Of a stretch of 64,000 bases of DNA, positions 17,760 to 25,963 are shown piece by piece. The stretch is from Halobacillus_A sp043497005 (GTDB lineage Bacteria; Bacillota; Bacilli; Bacillales; Halobacillaceae), in NCBI RefSeq assembly GCF_043497005.1, contig NZ_JBIEKE010000002.1, positions 992,001-1,056,000 of the forward strand, given 5' to 3'. Position numbers and translations under genes: made by a program. Below the pieces are notes generated by a model. It was not told where the DNA came from. It did not search any database and worked only from the letters and a program-made list of their open reading frames with translations. The number at the start of each line of letters is the position of its first letter. Within the stretch, counting starts at the first letter, position 1.

Positions 17760-17972
17760 GATTTCTCCTCCTTTCTATATTGTTCTACATTTTACAGAAT
17801 ATTCGAAATACATTATATAGACGATACCTCCTAATTACTGCTAACTAATAGCTGGGCATTCACCGAATCATAAGATTCTACGGTTCCATTCGACTAGCAA
17901 ACGACATTATTCAACGAAGGACGCTATAAAAGGACATAAATTAAATAGGTAGTTGGATAGACACAATTCAAC
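17760..17972. other. ggt upstream region
   Basis: AT-rich spacer that must carry the ggt promoter on the minus strand. No gene or clear operator was recognised. Confidence 0.4.
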
Positions 17973-18006
17973 AAAAAAGTGGACCAGCTTTCGCCTGGTC
18001 CACCCT
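17973..18006 (-). terminator. Terminator of the GntR-ABC operon
   Basis: Minus strand: GGGTGGACCAGG, short loop, CTGGTCCACTTTTTT. Confidence 0.85.
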
Positions 18007-18049
18007 TCCCCTATATCATAGTGTAAGCACTCATTTTTGTACCACTCGG

Positions 18050-20053
18050 CTACTTCTTATTTCCCAGTGTTTCTAAAAGAAACGCTGGAGCATCATTTTC
18101 ATGAACCCCAATGACTGTATGGACGTAACCCCGGTTTTCTTCTAAATAAAAACCGACTAAGTAAGTGCCATTGGATGGATTTGAGCGAGTCTCCAGCATT
18201 TCGGTGATACGCTCATTGCTTTCAATCCTTAGAGGCACTTTGCCTGAAGATTTCATTTGTTCAATAGCCAAGTCTGGAGGTAAATCACGGGAATGCTGCC
18301 ACTCATAAACTTCTACGTATTCCACATCCTCGGCTTGTAACATGACTTGCTCCTGAAGTCCTTCTTCTCTCAGCCATTCCTGTGCATTCAAATACGTAAG
18401 ATCTAATGAAAAATGTACAGGCTCTTCCCCATTAAGTGTTGCCTCGACAAAAGAACCGAGTTCAGCTGAATCATTTATCCCCTGATAAGGCATTTGATAA
18501 ATATCCTCTTTTACATTTCCCAAGAACCCCGCGATTTTATCCGGTTCTACGATTTCTACATGATTCCCATTAGAAGGAGCATGTATGTTAACGCGGTCAA
18601 CTTGATCCATATCGACATTAAGGATCGGATGGTTCATTTCTTTAAATTCTTTCGTTTTTGAAATTGCGGTTAGTTCTTCTTGTAAGGAAGTCGAGTCTGC
18701 TTGATACGAACGATACGTCTCTTCCCCGTTTTCTAATTCATAGGCAATGAAAATATTCTCCCCATCTCGCTTCAGCGGATCTCCTTCTTTAAGAAGTTTT
18801 TCATGTAAAAGTTTAACCGTTTCAATCGTATCCTCAGCTTCGATCATCTGATTATCTTCGCCTGTTTTATAATCGTCATATTGATAGTAGCTGGAACCTA
18901 GATAGACACCTTTGATTTCTTCGCTGGCCGGCACGTAATTTTCATAATTGATAAGCACGAGCGGAATGAAAGAAATCAATACAGCAGCCGCTGCTCCATA
19001 TACAGCAAGTCCTTTCCACTGAGGAACAGAAAACACTCTCCACGTTTTACGAAGCAGCATAACAGATAAGAAGAACCCAACGATTCCGCCACAGAAATAA
19101 CCAAAGATAATCCATCCATACGTATTTTGTGTTTCTCCAAAATACATGCCGGCAAATAATGCGAAGCAAAAAGTAACACCAAATTTAAAAACCGGTCTGA
19201 GCCAGGAAACAGCAATGGGATGCGATGCTGACTCGAGCTGCCGCTTTTTATAAACAAACCTGGAAATAAAATAAAACAATACCGTGATGAGTAAATAAAT
19301 TCCCAGAGCCGGGTAACTTACGGGTATTAAGCTCCCTCCTGCACCTGTACTAGAAACATCAGCTACATCGACAATCGGCGACAAATGCGGGATTGATTGT
19401 TCGAGCACTGTACTGCCTGAAAAACCATTAACGTAAAAGCTGATATGGTAAAAGACGAGGGCGACAATTCCCATCGGAAATAATAGCAGAATGAATGTCA
19501 ATACGCCGTGTACAGCCGAAAGTCCCGTTAACGTTCCAACGAATACCCCAGCCATAAAAACGAACATCGATACAATGATCATTAACAACAGCCAGTTTCC
19601 AAGATCAGATGTATGATAAAATTCACTGACATCGGCAAACCCAATAAAAAGTGCCATAATGAAGCTGATCAATAGGATCGGCACCAGTAAAAAAATAAAT
19701 CCACTCATTATTCGGTAATTAAACAACGTCTCACGACGGATCGGCAGACTGTGAACGAAGTCTGAAGACGACGTGACGTGTAAATAACGAAACAAGAACA
19801 CCGCCATAAACACCGGCAGCCCGAACAAAAGAATCATTTGAATCTCGAATAAGAATGTCGTCGAAAATAACCCTGTTTCATGAGGAAACATTCCATAGTT
19901 TCCTGCTTCAATCACTTCATCACTAAGAGCCATAACTAATTGTAAAGGCAGTGTAAACAACAGCCCGATAAAATAAACAATACTAATCCATCCGACATTT
20001 CTAAAATCCTGCTTAAATAATTCTTTTTTAAACGAGGATATTTTCAATGGCAT
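18050..20053 (-). CDS. ABC transporter permease (YtrC/D-like, large)
   Basis: 667-residue ABC-2-type permease. Six transmembrane segments lie in residues about 20-290, two to three more in about 290-375, and a long extracytoplasmic or C-terminal soluble region of about 290 residues follows. That region has repeated acidic patches (TGEDNQMIEAEDTIETVKLL). The preferred ATG 20053 follows GGGAGGGG, and the coding region overlaps the upstream ATPase gene by 26 bases, so the two are translationally coupled. Its place in a GntR-ATPase-permease operon resembles the B. subtilis ytr operon, which responds to cell-wall antibiotics. Its substrate is unknown. The operon terminator is at 17973. Confidence 0.85.
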   Translation of the reverse strand: MPLKISSFKKELFKQDFRNVGWISIVYFIGLLFTLPLQLVMALSDEVIEAGNYGMFPHETGLFSTTFLFEIQMILLFGLPVFMAVFLFRYLHVTSSSDFVHSLPIRRETLFNYRIMSGFIFLLVPILLISFIMALFIGFADVSEFYHTSDLGNWLLLMIIVSMFVFMAGVFVGTLTGLSAVHGVLTFILLLFPMGIVALVFYHISFYVNGFSGSTVLEQSIPHLSPIVDVADVSSTGAGGSLIPVSYPALGIYLLITVLFYFISRFVYKKRQLESASHPIAVSWLRPVFKFGVTFCFALFAGMYFGETQNTYGWIIFGYFCGGIVGFFLSVMLLRKTWRVFSVPQWKGLAVYGAAAAVLISFIPLVLINYENYVPASEEIKGVYLGSSYYQYDDYKTGEDNQMIEAEDTIETVKLLHEKLLKEGDPLKRDGENIFIAYELENGEETYRSYQADSTSLQEELTAISKTKEFKEMNHPILNVDMDQVDRVNIHAPSNGNHVEIVEPDKIAGFLGNVKEDIYQMPYQGINDSAELGSFVEATLNGEEPVHFSLDLTYLNAQEWLREEGLQEQVMLQAEDVEYVEVYEWQHSRDLPPDLAIEQMKSSGKVPLRIESNERITEMLETRSNPSNGTYLVGFYLEENRGYVHTVIGVHENDAPAFLLETLGNKK

Positions 20054-20927
20054 AGCCCGCCCCTCCCAGCTCATAAATAAAAATCTCTTCTAATGTTAAA
20101 GGCAGGCGATCAAAAATTACCGGCTGATATTTATGAATAGCAGCTGATATGTCCTGGTCGTTTCCTTTAACAATCATAAGGAGAACACTTCCCCTTTTTT
20201 CATGATAGAGAATGTTGAGATCACTGTTTAAAATAGCTTCCTGATCTCCTGAGAGAGCCACCTGGATTTTGTGAACGTCGGCTTTTAAATCATCTAAATC
20301 CCTTTCAAGAAGCATTTCTCCTTTATGTAAAATACCGACATGATCACAAATATCTTCAACTTCTCTTAGATTGTGTGATGAAATCAATACCGTCATGTTA
20401 CGCTCCGCCACATCCTGAATGATAAGGCTTCGGACTTTTTTACGCATAACAGCATCTAATCCATCGAACGGTTCATCTAAAACGATAACATCCGGCATGC
20501 ATGACATCGCCAGCCAAAAAGCAACTTGTCTCTGCATTCCTTTTGAAAATTGATTAATTTTTTTATTTTCCTCTAATTGAAAAACGTCTTTTAACTTTTG
20601 GTAACGATCTTCATTCCATGAATGATAAAGGTCTCTATAATAATTTGCCATGTGCTTTACGGTATATTGAGGCAGAAAATAGAGGGTATCCGGAAGAAAG
20701 ACCATACGCTGCTTTATATCTTGATTTTCAAACACATCTTCCCCATTGACCAACACCTTACCTGACTGCTGCTTTAATATACCGACTATCATGCGCATCA
20801 GTGTCGTCTTTCCAGCTCCATTGGATCCTAATAAACCGTAAATAGAACCCTTATTTACATGAAAGGTCACTTCATGAAGTACTTTATCGTTATCAAATGA
20901 CTTATAAACCTTACCAACGTCAATCAT
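20028..20927 (-). CDS. ABC transporter ATP-binding protein (YtrB-like)
   Basis: 299 residues. Walker A LLGSNGAGKTTLM (about residues 33-45), an atypical signature INQFSKGMQRQVAF, Walker B PDVIVLDEPFDGLDA, and the H-loop ISSHNLREVEDICDHV are all present. The N-terminal nucleotide domain is followed by about 90 residues typical of two-component exporters of the YtrB/CcmA type. The frame is open to 20966, but ATG 20927 follows GGGGGACAGGGG and overlaps the GntR stop by eight bases, so I use it. Drives the permease encoded next. Confidence 0.92.
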   Translation of the reverse strand: MIDVGKVYKSFDNDKVLHEVTFHVNKGSIYGLLGSNGAGKTTLMRMIVGILKQQSGKVLVNGEDVFENQDIKQRMVFLPDTLYFLPQYTVKHMANYYRDLYHSWNEDRYQKLKDVFQLEENKKINQFSKGMQRQVAFWLAMSCMPDVIVLDEPFDGLDAVMRKKVRSLIIQDVAERNMTVLISSHNLREVEDICDHVGILHKGEMLLERDLDDLKADVHKIQVALSGDQEAILNSDLNILYHEKRGSVLLMIVKGNDQDISAAIHKYQPVIFDRLPLTLEEIFIYELGGAGYAIENILV

Positions 20928-21297
20928 TCCCCTGTCCCCCTTCCACTTCCCGAAGAAGTGTTTCAATTTCTTTTGAACTCATCCCAAGATAAATCGCCTC
21001 TGCAAACAACTTTCTCAACTCTTCCCTCATTTTGTTCAACTCCTCCTCATTTTCTGATGGTTTTACAGGATGAACGAAGCTCCCTTTTCCTTTTAAGGAA
21101 TAAATATAACCTTGTGATTCCAGCTCCCTATAGGCTTTCTGAATTGTATTAGGATTGATCGTCAACTGCTGTGCCAATTCCCGAACGGAAGGAAGCTTTT
21201 CATCTTCTTTTAAAACATTGGTAATAATTAACTGCTTCAATTTTTCCACCAACTGCTCGTAGATGGGTTTTCTACTTCTAACATCCAGTTCAAACAT
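20920..21297 (-). CDS. GntR-family regulator, YtrA subfamily
   Basis: A short 125-residue GntR protein. The N-terminal winged helix is intact (PIYEQLVEKLKQLIITNVLK, then LPSVRELAQQLTINPNTIQK), and only a brief helical tail follows, as in YtrA. First gene of an operon with an ABC ATPase and a permease. A perfect inverted repeat lies 33 bases upstream of its start with the 13-base spacer reported for YtrA operators, so autorepression is likely. Ribosome binding site GGAGGTG. Confidence 0.93.
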   Translation of the reverse strand: MFELDVRSRKPIYEQLVEKLKQLIITNVLKEDEKLPSVRELAQQLTINPNTIQKAYRELESQGYIYSLKGKGSFVHPVKPSENEEELNKMREELRKLFAEAIYLGMSSKEIETLLREVEGGQGND

Positions 21298-21329
21298 GTA
21301 TACACCTCCAAGCTTTTATTCATCTGTAT

Positions 21330-21358
21330 TAACTGTATTAATATATGTATTACAGTTA
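21330..21358. promoter_or_regulatory. Operator of the GntR-ABC operon
   Basis: TAACTGTA-N13-TACAGTTA, perfect arms, just upstream of the regulator start. Matches in layout the AGTGTA-N13-TACACT site known for B. subtilis YtrA. Confidence 0.65.
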
Positions 21359-21421
21359 AGATTATAGTCCAATTTCTTTAATTTGGAAAGAGTTTTTTTC
21401 ACAGGAGAGAATTTTGGCAAT

Positions 21422-21462
21422 AGAAAAGCGCTTATCAAAAGGGAGATAAGCGCTTTTCTTTT
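21422..21462. terminator. Bidirectional terminator
   Basis: AGAAAAGCGCTTATC and GATAAGCGCTTTTCT form a perfect 15-pair stem. It ends transcripts of the minus-strand GNAT gene after the repeat array. Confidence 0.85.
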
Positions 21463-21492
21463 ACGTTATTTTAGAATTGAACCAGCTATTTT

Positions 21493-21600
21493 TATCAGCG
21501 GAAATTGAAGTATATCAGCGGTTATAAAGATATATCAGCGAATAAATTATTTTATCAGCAGTTTTTGAACAATATCAGCGATTTTTTAAATTTATCAGCG
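21493..21600. repeat. TATCAGCG array with exact 20-bp period (six units)
   Basis: TATCAGCG starts at 21493, 21513, 21533, 21553 (last base A), 21573 and 21593, always 20 bases apart. The 12-base spacers differ and are AT-rich. The last unit overlaps the stop codon of the minus-strand GNAT gene, so the array lies in its 3' untranslated region, ahead of the terminator. Confidence 0.9.
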
Positions 21601-22110
21601 GAACCTCTTACTCATGGAGTAGACGAGCACTTTTTTCGCCTCAAGCTGAATTTCTTTCTCAAATTCCATCCCTGCTCTGTTGGCCACGCTGATGGACCCT
21701 TCATTTCCAGGTTGAATAAGAGCAATCAGTTTATCTAAATGGAATTGCTGAAAGGCGATATTCACTAACGCTGCCGCAGCTTCAGTAGCGTACCCATTTT
21801 TCCAGTAGCGTTGATCAATCCAGTAACCAAGCTCTAACTCTTCTACATGGTCAATACGCTGTGGCACGATGCCGGCGTGACCAATCTTAGCGTCATCCTC
21901 TTTTCTTAAAATGACATGCAGCCCTAAATCAGGGTTTTGTTCATATGTATCGTAAATCCAATGAAGGAAAGCTTTCATACCCTCCTGATCCTTCACTTTT
22001 CCATCACCTATATACTGCATCATTTTAGGATGAGACAGCATCGATTGTAAAAAATCTTCATCCCCCGGCTTATATGGCCGCATGTATAAACGTTCTGTAG
22101 TTAAGTTCAT
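21595..22110 (-). CDS. GNAT acetyltransferase (RimJ/RimL-like)
   Basis: 171 residues. TERLYMRPYKPGDEDFL opens the protein, as in RimJ/RimL-type N-acetyltransferases. The acetyl-CoA pyrophosphate region is degenerate (RYWKNGYATEAAAALVNIAF), and AGMEFEKEI follows. Substrate unknown. The start overlaps the stop of the preceding small membrane protein gene (ATGA), so the two form an operon. The stop codon is embedded in the TATCAGCG repeat array. Confidence 0.88.
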   Translation of the reverse strand: MNLTTERLYMRPYKPGDEDFLQSMLSHPKMMQYIGDGKVKDQEGMKAFLHWIYDTYEQNPDLGLHVILRKEDDAKIGHAGIVPQRIDHVEELELGYWIDQRYWKNGYATEAAAALVNIAFQQFHLDKLIALIQPGNEGSISVANRAGMEFEKEIQLEAKKVLVYSMSKRFR

Positions 22111-22385
22111 TTACTCTCTCCTCTCTTAGAGTTAATCATTCTAATCGACAACATGAGGAGAAAAACAATCAACCCAAATAGAAATATACTAGCTCCCAGT
22201 AAGCTTACGCCCATACCTTCAAAACGCCGAACTACAAATAATCCATAGTAATAAACCGCCAGCCCCGCCTGGCACACGATCAATAATAAAGCAAAAGCAA
22301 ACTTGCGATGATACAATAGGTAGAGCATGAAAACAAAGCCTATACCCATCAGGATCCCAGGCACTACATTTAATAAAAATTCCAT
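22107..22385 (-). CDS. Small membrane protein, unknown function
   Basis: 92 residues with three predicted transmembrane helices (about 5-25, 31-51 and 60-83) and a short basic C-terminus (RMINSKRGESK). Strong ribosome binding site AAAGGAGG. Overlaps the GNAT gene by four bases. No family recognised. Confidence 0.7.
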   Translation of the reverse strand: MEFLLNVVPGILMGIGFVFMLYLLYHRKFAFALLLIVCQAGLAVYYYGLFVVRRFEGMGVSLLGASIFLFGLIVFLLMLSIRMINSKRGESK

Positions 22386-22596
22386 TTCCGGCCGACCTCC
22401 TTTAGTTTATCGGCGATGAAGGGTGAAAGAGATGCAAAACCTTTAAGTTGTATGTACAAATAAAGTGGTAATTCACCCTCAAGTCCGCACCTTGAATTCA
22501 AAGGAAAATTAGATACACTATAGAAAATACTGGTAGTTAAAGATTATCATATAAAAATAAGTAATAGAACCAAATATATAGAAGGTGTGACGAACG

Positions 22597-23175
22597 ATGA
22601 ATGTTCTGCCAAAAGTCTTTTACGAGCAGCCGACGTTAGAACTCGCCCGTTCCCTTTTAGGGTGCGAGCTTGTCAAGGAAACGACTGAAGGTACAGCTTC
22701 AGGTTATATTGTAGAAACGGAAGCTTATATCGGTCCGGTCGATCGAGCGGCTCACAGCTACAATTACAAAAGAACCAAACGAACACAGGTTATGTTCGGC
22801 CCTGCCGGATACGCTTACACGTATGTGATGCATACCCACTGTCTCGTTAATGTGGTCAGCGGGGAGGAAGGAAGCCCGGAAGCTGTTCTCATCCGTGCGG
22901 TTGAGCCGGTGGAAGGAATCGATTTAATGTATGCAAGACGTGGAGATAAAAAAGAAAAGGATTTAACGAATGGACCCGGGAAACTAACGAAAGCTTTAGG
23001 TATTATTCGCAGCGATTACGGGCGACCTTATGACACTCCTCCTCTTTATATTAAGGAGGGCTTCAAGCCTGCTCGAATTTCACAAGGAAAAAGAATCGGT
23101 ATTGAGAACTCAGGTGATGCACGTGATTTTCCATGGAGATTTTGGGTAACGGACAATAAATTTGTCTCAAGATAA
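22597..23175 (+). CDS. 3-methyladenine DNA glycosylase (Aag/MPG family)
   Basis: Base-excision repair enzyme removing alkylated and deaminated purines. The 192-residue protein has the family's ARSLLGCELVKE start, the catalytic glutamate in VETEAYIGPVDRAAHSYN, the intercalating-residue region TQVMFGPAGYAYTYVMH, and NGPGKLTKALGI. The last two contact flipped base and DNA. The start follows AAGGTGTGACG. Followed by a 41-codon ORF, with which it may be co-transcribed. Confidence 0.95.
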   Translation: MNVLPKVFYEQPTLELARSLLGCELVKETTEGTASGYIVETEAYIGPVDRAAHSYNYKRTKRTQVMFGPAGYAYTYVMHTHCLVNVVSGEEGSPEAVLIRAVEPVEGIDLMYARRGDKKEKDLTNGPGKLTKALGIIRSDYGRPYDTPPLYIKEGFKPARISQGKRIGIENSGDARDFPWRFWVTDNKFVSR

Positions 23176-23239
23176 GGTGTATAGGACAATCATTTCAGCA
23201 AATACTGAAAGTAGAAATCCTTAAGGAGGTTCTACTTAC

Positions 23240-23365
23240 ATGAACAGCAACGACTATCACTTAGCCCGCCTTTCTGAAGCGGAAGAAGAGAAGCTCGCTA
23301 GTCTTGAGAAAGAATTAGGGAAAATTTTAATTGCCTGGGAAGACGAAAAATCTGTCCAAAATTAA
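23240..23365 (+). CDS. Small acidic protein of 41 residues, unknown
   Basis: The peptide begins MNSNDYHLARLSEAEEEKL and ends EDEKSVQN. It has an excellent ribosome binding site (AAGGAGG, eight bases from ATG), and is followed by a terminator of the repeated hairpin family. Glu-rich and probably one amphipathic helix. I do not recognise a family. The ribosome binding site and helical composition make it more likely real than chance. Confidence 0.6.
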   Translation: MNSNDYHLARLSEAEEEKLASLEKELGKILIAWEDEKSVQN

Positions 23366-23403
23366 TCCGTGAATAAAGAAGCACGGGCCAAAACTAAAAC
23401 ATA

Positions 23404-23450
23404 AAATAATCCGAATGATTTTGTAGAAATCATTCGGATTATTTTATGTT
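23404..23450 (+). terminator. Hairpin terminator, copy 3 of the repeated family
   Basis: AATAATCCGAATGATTT pairs with AAATCATTCGGATTATT, followed by TTATG. The C-G pair of copies 1 and 2 is replaced by A-T here. Confidence 0.85.
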
Positions 23451-23474
23451 AAAGAGAATTTAAACGATCGCTCC

Positions 23475-23588
23475 GTCAAAATGCTTCGCTTTCCGTGGGC
23501 ACGGCCTCAGCTTCCTCAGAAAGCAAAGAGCGCTTTCCTGCGGGATCTTCGCCTCTTGCTGTTCCCACAGGAGTCTTCGCATTTTGAC
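23475..23588. repeat. GC-rich palindromic intergenic element
   Basis: Bounded by GTCAAAATGC and GCATTTTGAC (perfect ten-base inverted ends). The interior holds CGCTTTCCTGCGGGATCTTC and CAAAGAGCGCTTTCC, partly self-complementary. Similar cores occur at 56838 and more distantly at 14305. No open frame. It fills most of a 319-base gap with no gene. Confidence 0.7.
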
Positions 23589-23684
23589 TATGCTAATAAT
23601 CTGCGTTTATACAAATGTTCGACTTTTGAAATCACTGCATTAATTATGTCCCAGCCTCTTCCCCGATTCTTATTTTAGCTTTTA

Positions 23685-24209
23685 TTATAACTTTTTATCA
23701 ATTTGCAGGCTCTTTACCATCCTTATCTGCCCTCGATGATTAATCTCGTCTTCCATAACGTGATACCACAAGTAATAGTTATTATGTGGTATTCCATTCG
23801 TCCAGTGCTTCAATTCTGATAACCACTTATCATCTTTTACTTTCAGTTGTTTTAAGGTTTCCGATCGAACTTCTTGTAGTAATGCGATGTAATAATGAAG
23901 GTTTTTATGATTTATCCTGCTTCTAGCCGTCTCTCCTAACTCTAGAGCAGTTCCCCATTTTGATTTTTCACGTAAAGTTAAATCCCGGTTTTCAAATGAA
24001 ATCACTTGATGGACAAACTCAATCGCCGCTATATGATATAATAGCGCTGCGATCGAGTTCCCCCGGTCGTGTGGTAAAGCATCTAGTTCTTCTACAGTTA
24101 AACCCGCTACTTCTTCTAGCGTAACTTCTCTAGTATGCTCTAGCATAAAAACAAGTTCTCCTACCTTAGGTGAATACCCTTCTAACGGCTCGATTTGGTA
24201 ATGAATCAT
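23685..24209 (-). CDS. DinB-family four-helix protein
   Basis: 174 residues from ATG 24209, which follows GGGGGGAGGG; the longer frame to 24248 lacks a better signal. Metal-binding histidines typical of DinB/YfiT proteins are in ALLYHIAAIEFVHQ and MEDEINHRGQIRMVKS. The family includes thiol transferases using bacillithiol, but most members have no known substrate. Single gene. Confidence 0.85.
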   Translation of the reverse strand: MIHYQIEPLEGYSPKVGELVFMLEHTREVTLEEVAGLTVEELDALPHDRGNSIAALLYHIAAIEFVHQVISFENRDLTLREKSKWGTALELGETARSRINHKNLHYYIALLQEVRSETLKQLKVKDDKWLSELKHWTNGIPHNNYYLWYHVMEDEINHRGQIRMVKSLQIDKKL

Positions 24210-24309
24210 TTTTTGCCCTCCCCCCTTTACACCTCTTAACATTACCAATTTATAAGAAAATGAATAGTCTGATTTTTTCCTCTGAAGAATGGTATACTTA
24301 AAATATAAA

Positions 24310-24345
24310 AGAAGGGCAGATCTTGTCGGATCTGCCCTTCTTTTA
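24310..24345. terminator. Terminator between DinB and VOC genes
   Basis: AGAAGGGCAGATC and GATCTGCCCTTCT with T-rich flanks on both strands. It abuts the stop of the VOC gene. Confidence 0.85.
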
Positions 24346-24825
24346 TTGATGATAAGCTTTTTCTAATTCTTTAATCTCCAACTTCTTCATTTGAAGCATG
24401 GCATTCATCACTTGATGGGCTTTAATTGGATCAGGATCATTTAATCGTTCGCGTAACAATTTAGGAACTATTTGCCACGACACACCAAACTGGTCAGTCA
24501 GCCAGCCACATTCCACTTCCTCTCCGTCCTTTGAAAGCTTTTCCCAAAGTTCATCTATTTCTTCCTGGGTGTCACAATCAACTAGAAAAGAAATAGCTGG
24601 TGTAAATGAAAAATGGGCGCCGCCGTTTAAAGCGATAAAGGACGTTCCTTCAATTTCAAAGGAAACGGTCATCACACTTCCAGCAGGTCCCGGCCCTGCA
24701 TCGCCATAGTAAGCCACGTTAAGAATCCTGGAATTAGAGAAGGTGGAAACATAAAACTGCGCCGCTTGTTCCGCCTGGTCCTCGAACCATAAATTAGGAC
24801 TGATTTTCGAAAGGGAAAGATTCAT
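24343..24825 (-). CDS. VOC-superfamily protein (PhnB/YqcK-type)
   Basis: 160-residue protein of the glyoxalase/bleomycin-resistance fold. SKISPNLWFEDQAEQAAQFY at the start, YYGDAGPGPAGSVMTVSFE, and GWLTDQFGVSWQIVP near the end match the PhnB-like group once named 3-demethylubiquinone-9 3-methyltransferase. That older name is not a reliable function. Ribosome binding site AAAGGAG. Confidence 0.85.
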   Translation of the reverse strand: MNLSLSKISPNLWFEDQAEQAAQFYVSTFSNSRILNVAYYGDAGPGPAGSVMTVSFEIEGTSFIALNGGAHFSFTPAISFLVDCDTQEEIDELWEKLSKDGEEVECGWLTDQFGVSWQIVPKLLRERLNDPDPIKAHQVMNAMLQMKKLEIKELEKAYHQ

Positions 24826-24899
24826 TTCTTCTCTAAGCTCCTTTCCTTTTTTATCGCCTGTCTATATAAAAAGTTCGATGCTTGGATCCATTCTCCTGC

Positions 24900-25424
24900 T
24901 TAAAGAAATTTAATTTGATTCGTATCGGCATATTTATTAATCATTGCTTTAAACATATCGATTTCCTCTTCCTTATCAAAAAACCACTTGGGCAGAATTA
25001 AAGCATGATGCTTAGATACATATAATTGAAAGAGATCCTTTTGCTCTTGTACAGCCACGACATCAGACCATTTATATTGGTTCACAGATTTTTCGAACTT
25101 CTGTTTAATATCCATAGAGCGGAACGTATAAGTGATTTCCTTTTGCAGTCTGCGATCTTTATTAAATTCTCTAGTGGATCTCACATTAATCATAAGAATA
25201 AGAAACAACAATACGAATCCAGCGAGTAGAAAAGAGACGACACTCGTCACGATTAACGAGATAAGCCATGACCCCTCCATAGATCGATAACTCACATAAA
25301 AGAACAATGCGAACGCCGCAATGAAATAAATAAGTTTTACTTTTTTCATATGGTAATTGTTGTGTCTTCTATAATCTCCAACGGTTAGTGCACCGCTGAC
25401 CGTCAATCTTTGATTTTCCTTCAT
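24900..25424 (-). CDS. YcxB-like domain membrane protein
   Basis: 174 residues from ATG 25424, which follows AAGGAG; the frame extends ten codons further upstream without support. Two transmembrane helices (about residues 28-45 and 52-76) are followed by a YcxB-like C-terminal domain (ITYTFRSMDIKQKFEKSVNQ, then YKWSDVVAVQEQKDLFQLYV and LILPKWFF). Unknown function. Confidence 0.75.
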   Translation of the reverse strand: MKENQRLTVSGALTVGDYRRHNNYHMKKVKLIYFIAAFALFFYVSYRSMEGSWLISLIVTSVVSFLLAGFVLLFLILMINVRSTREFNKDRRLQKEITYTFRSMDIKQKFEKSVNQYKWSDVVAVQEQKDLFQLYVSKHHALILPKWFFDKEEEIDMFKAMINKYADTNQIKFL

Positions 25425-25489
25425 GCCCTCACTCCTTGAAACGACTTTCCTCATTAGCTTATCACGAAGGATGAATTTTTCGGATAAAA

Positions 25490-25963
25490 TTATTTTACAT
25501 GCTTGATAAAAAGAACGCGCTCTTGTCCTTTTCCATCATAATTGGTGACCACAGGAACACCATTTATCACTTTGTCTCCATGGTCGAAATTAAATCCAAT
25601 CTTCGTGTGGAAATCAATTGACGTTTTATTGATCGGAGATGTCACCGCACGAACGATAGAACGCCCTGATTGTTTGACGACATTGAAAAATTCACCGTAA
25701 AGCTTTCTGGCAATATCTTTTCTTCTATAGGCAGGATCAACCCCTACAAAATGGACATAAGCTTCGTCATTATACGTCTGCGAATAAAAGGCGATAAGAA
25801 AACCGATGATTTTGCCATTCTCTTCTGCCACAAAACTCGTTTCTCTAAAATGAATAAAAAACAACTTCGGCAGCATGGCAGCCATCGTGCGTCCACCCCA
25901 CCAATCATTAATTAAAGGCGAGATCACACCATAATCATCGGCTGTCACATTTCGGATTTGCAT
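25490..25963 (-). CDS. GNAT acetyltransferase
   Basis: 157 residues. Acetyl-CoA site VDPAYRRKDIARKLYGEFF and a C-terminal IDFHTKIGFNFDHGDKVING are typical of GNAT proteins acting on small molecules or protein N-termini. The start follows GGAGG, and the 5' end overlaps the kinase gene by 19 bases, so they form one transcription unit. Substrate unknown. Confidence 0.88.
   Translation of the reverse strand: MQIRNVTADDYGVISPLINDWWGGRTMAAMLPKLFFIHFRETSFVAEENGKIIGFLIAFYSQTYNDEAYVHFVGVDPAYRRKDIARKLYGEFFNVVKQSGRSIVRAVTSPINKTSIDFHTKIGFNFDHGDKVINGVPVVTNYDGKGQERVLFIKHVK

Noticed and set aside
21493..21600. CRISPR array
   Set aside because: Repeat unit is only 8 bases, spacers are 12 AT-rich bases, and no cas gene lies near. 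Treated as a phased motif array.
23481..23678. 65-codon plus-strand frame
   Set aside because: It is the GC-rich palindromic element read as protein, with no ribosome binding site.
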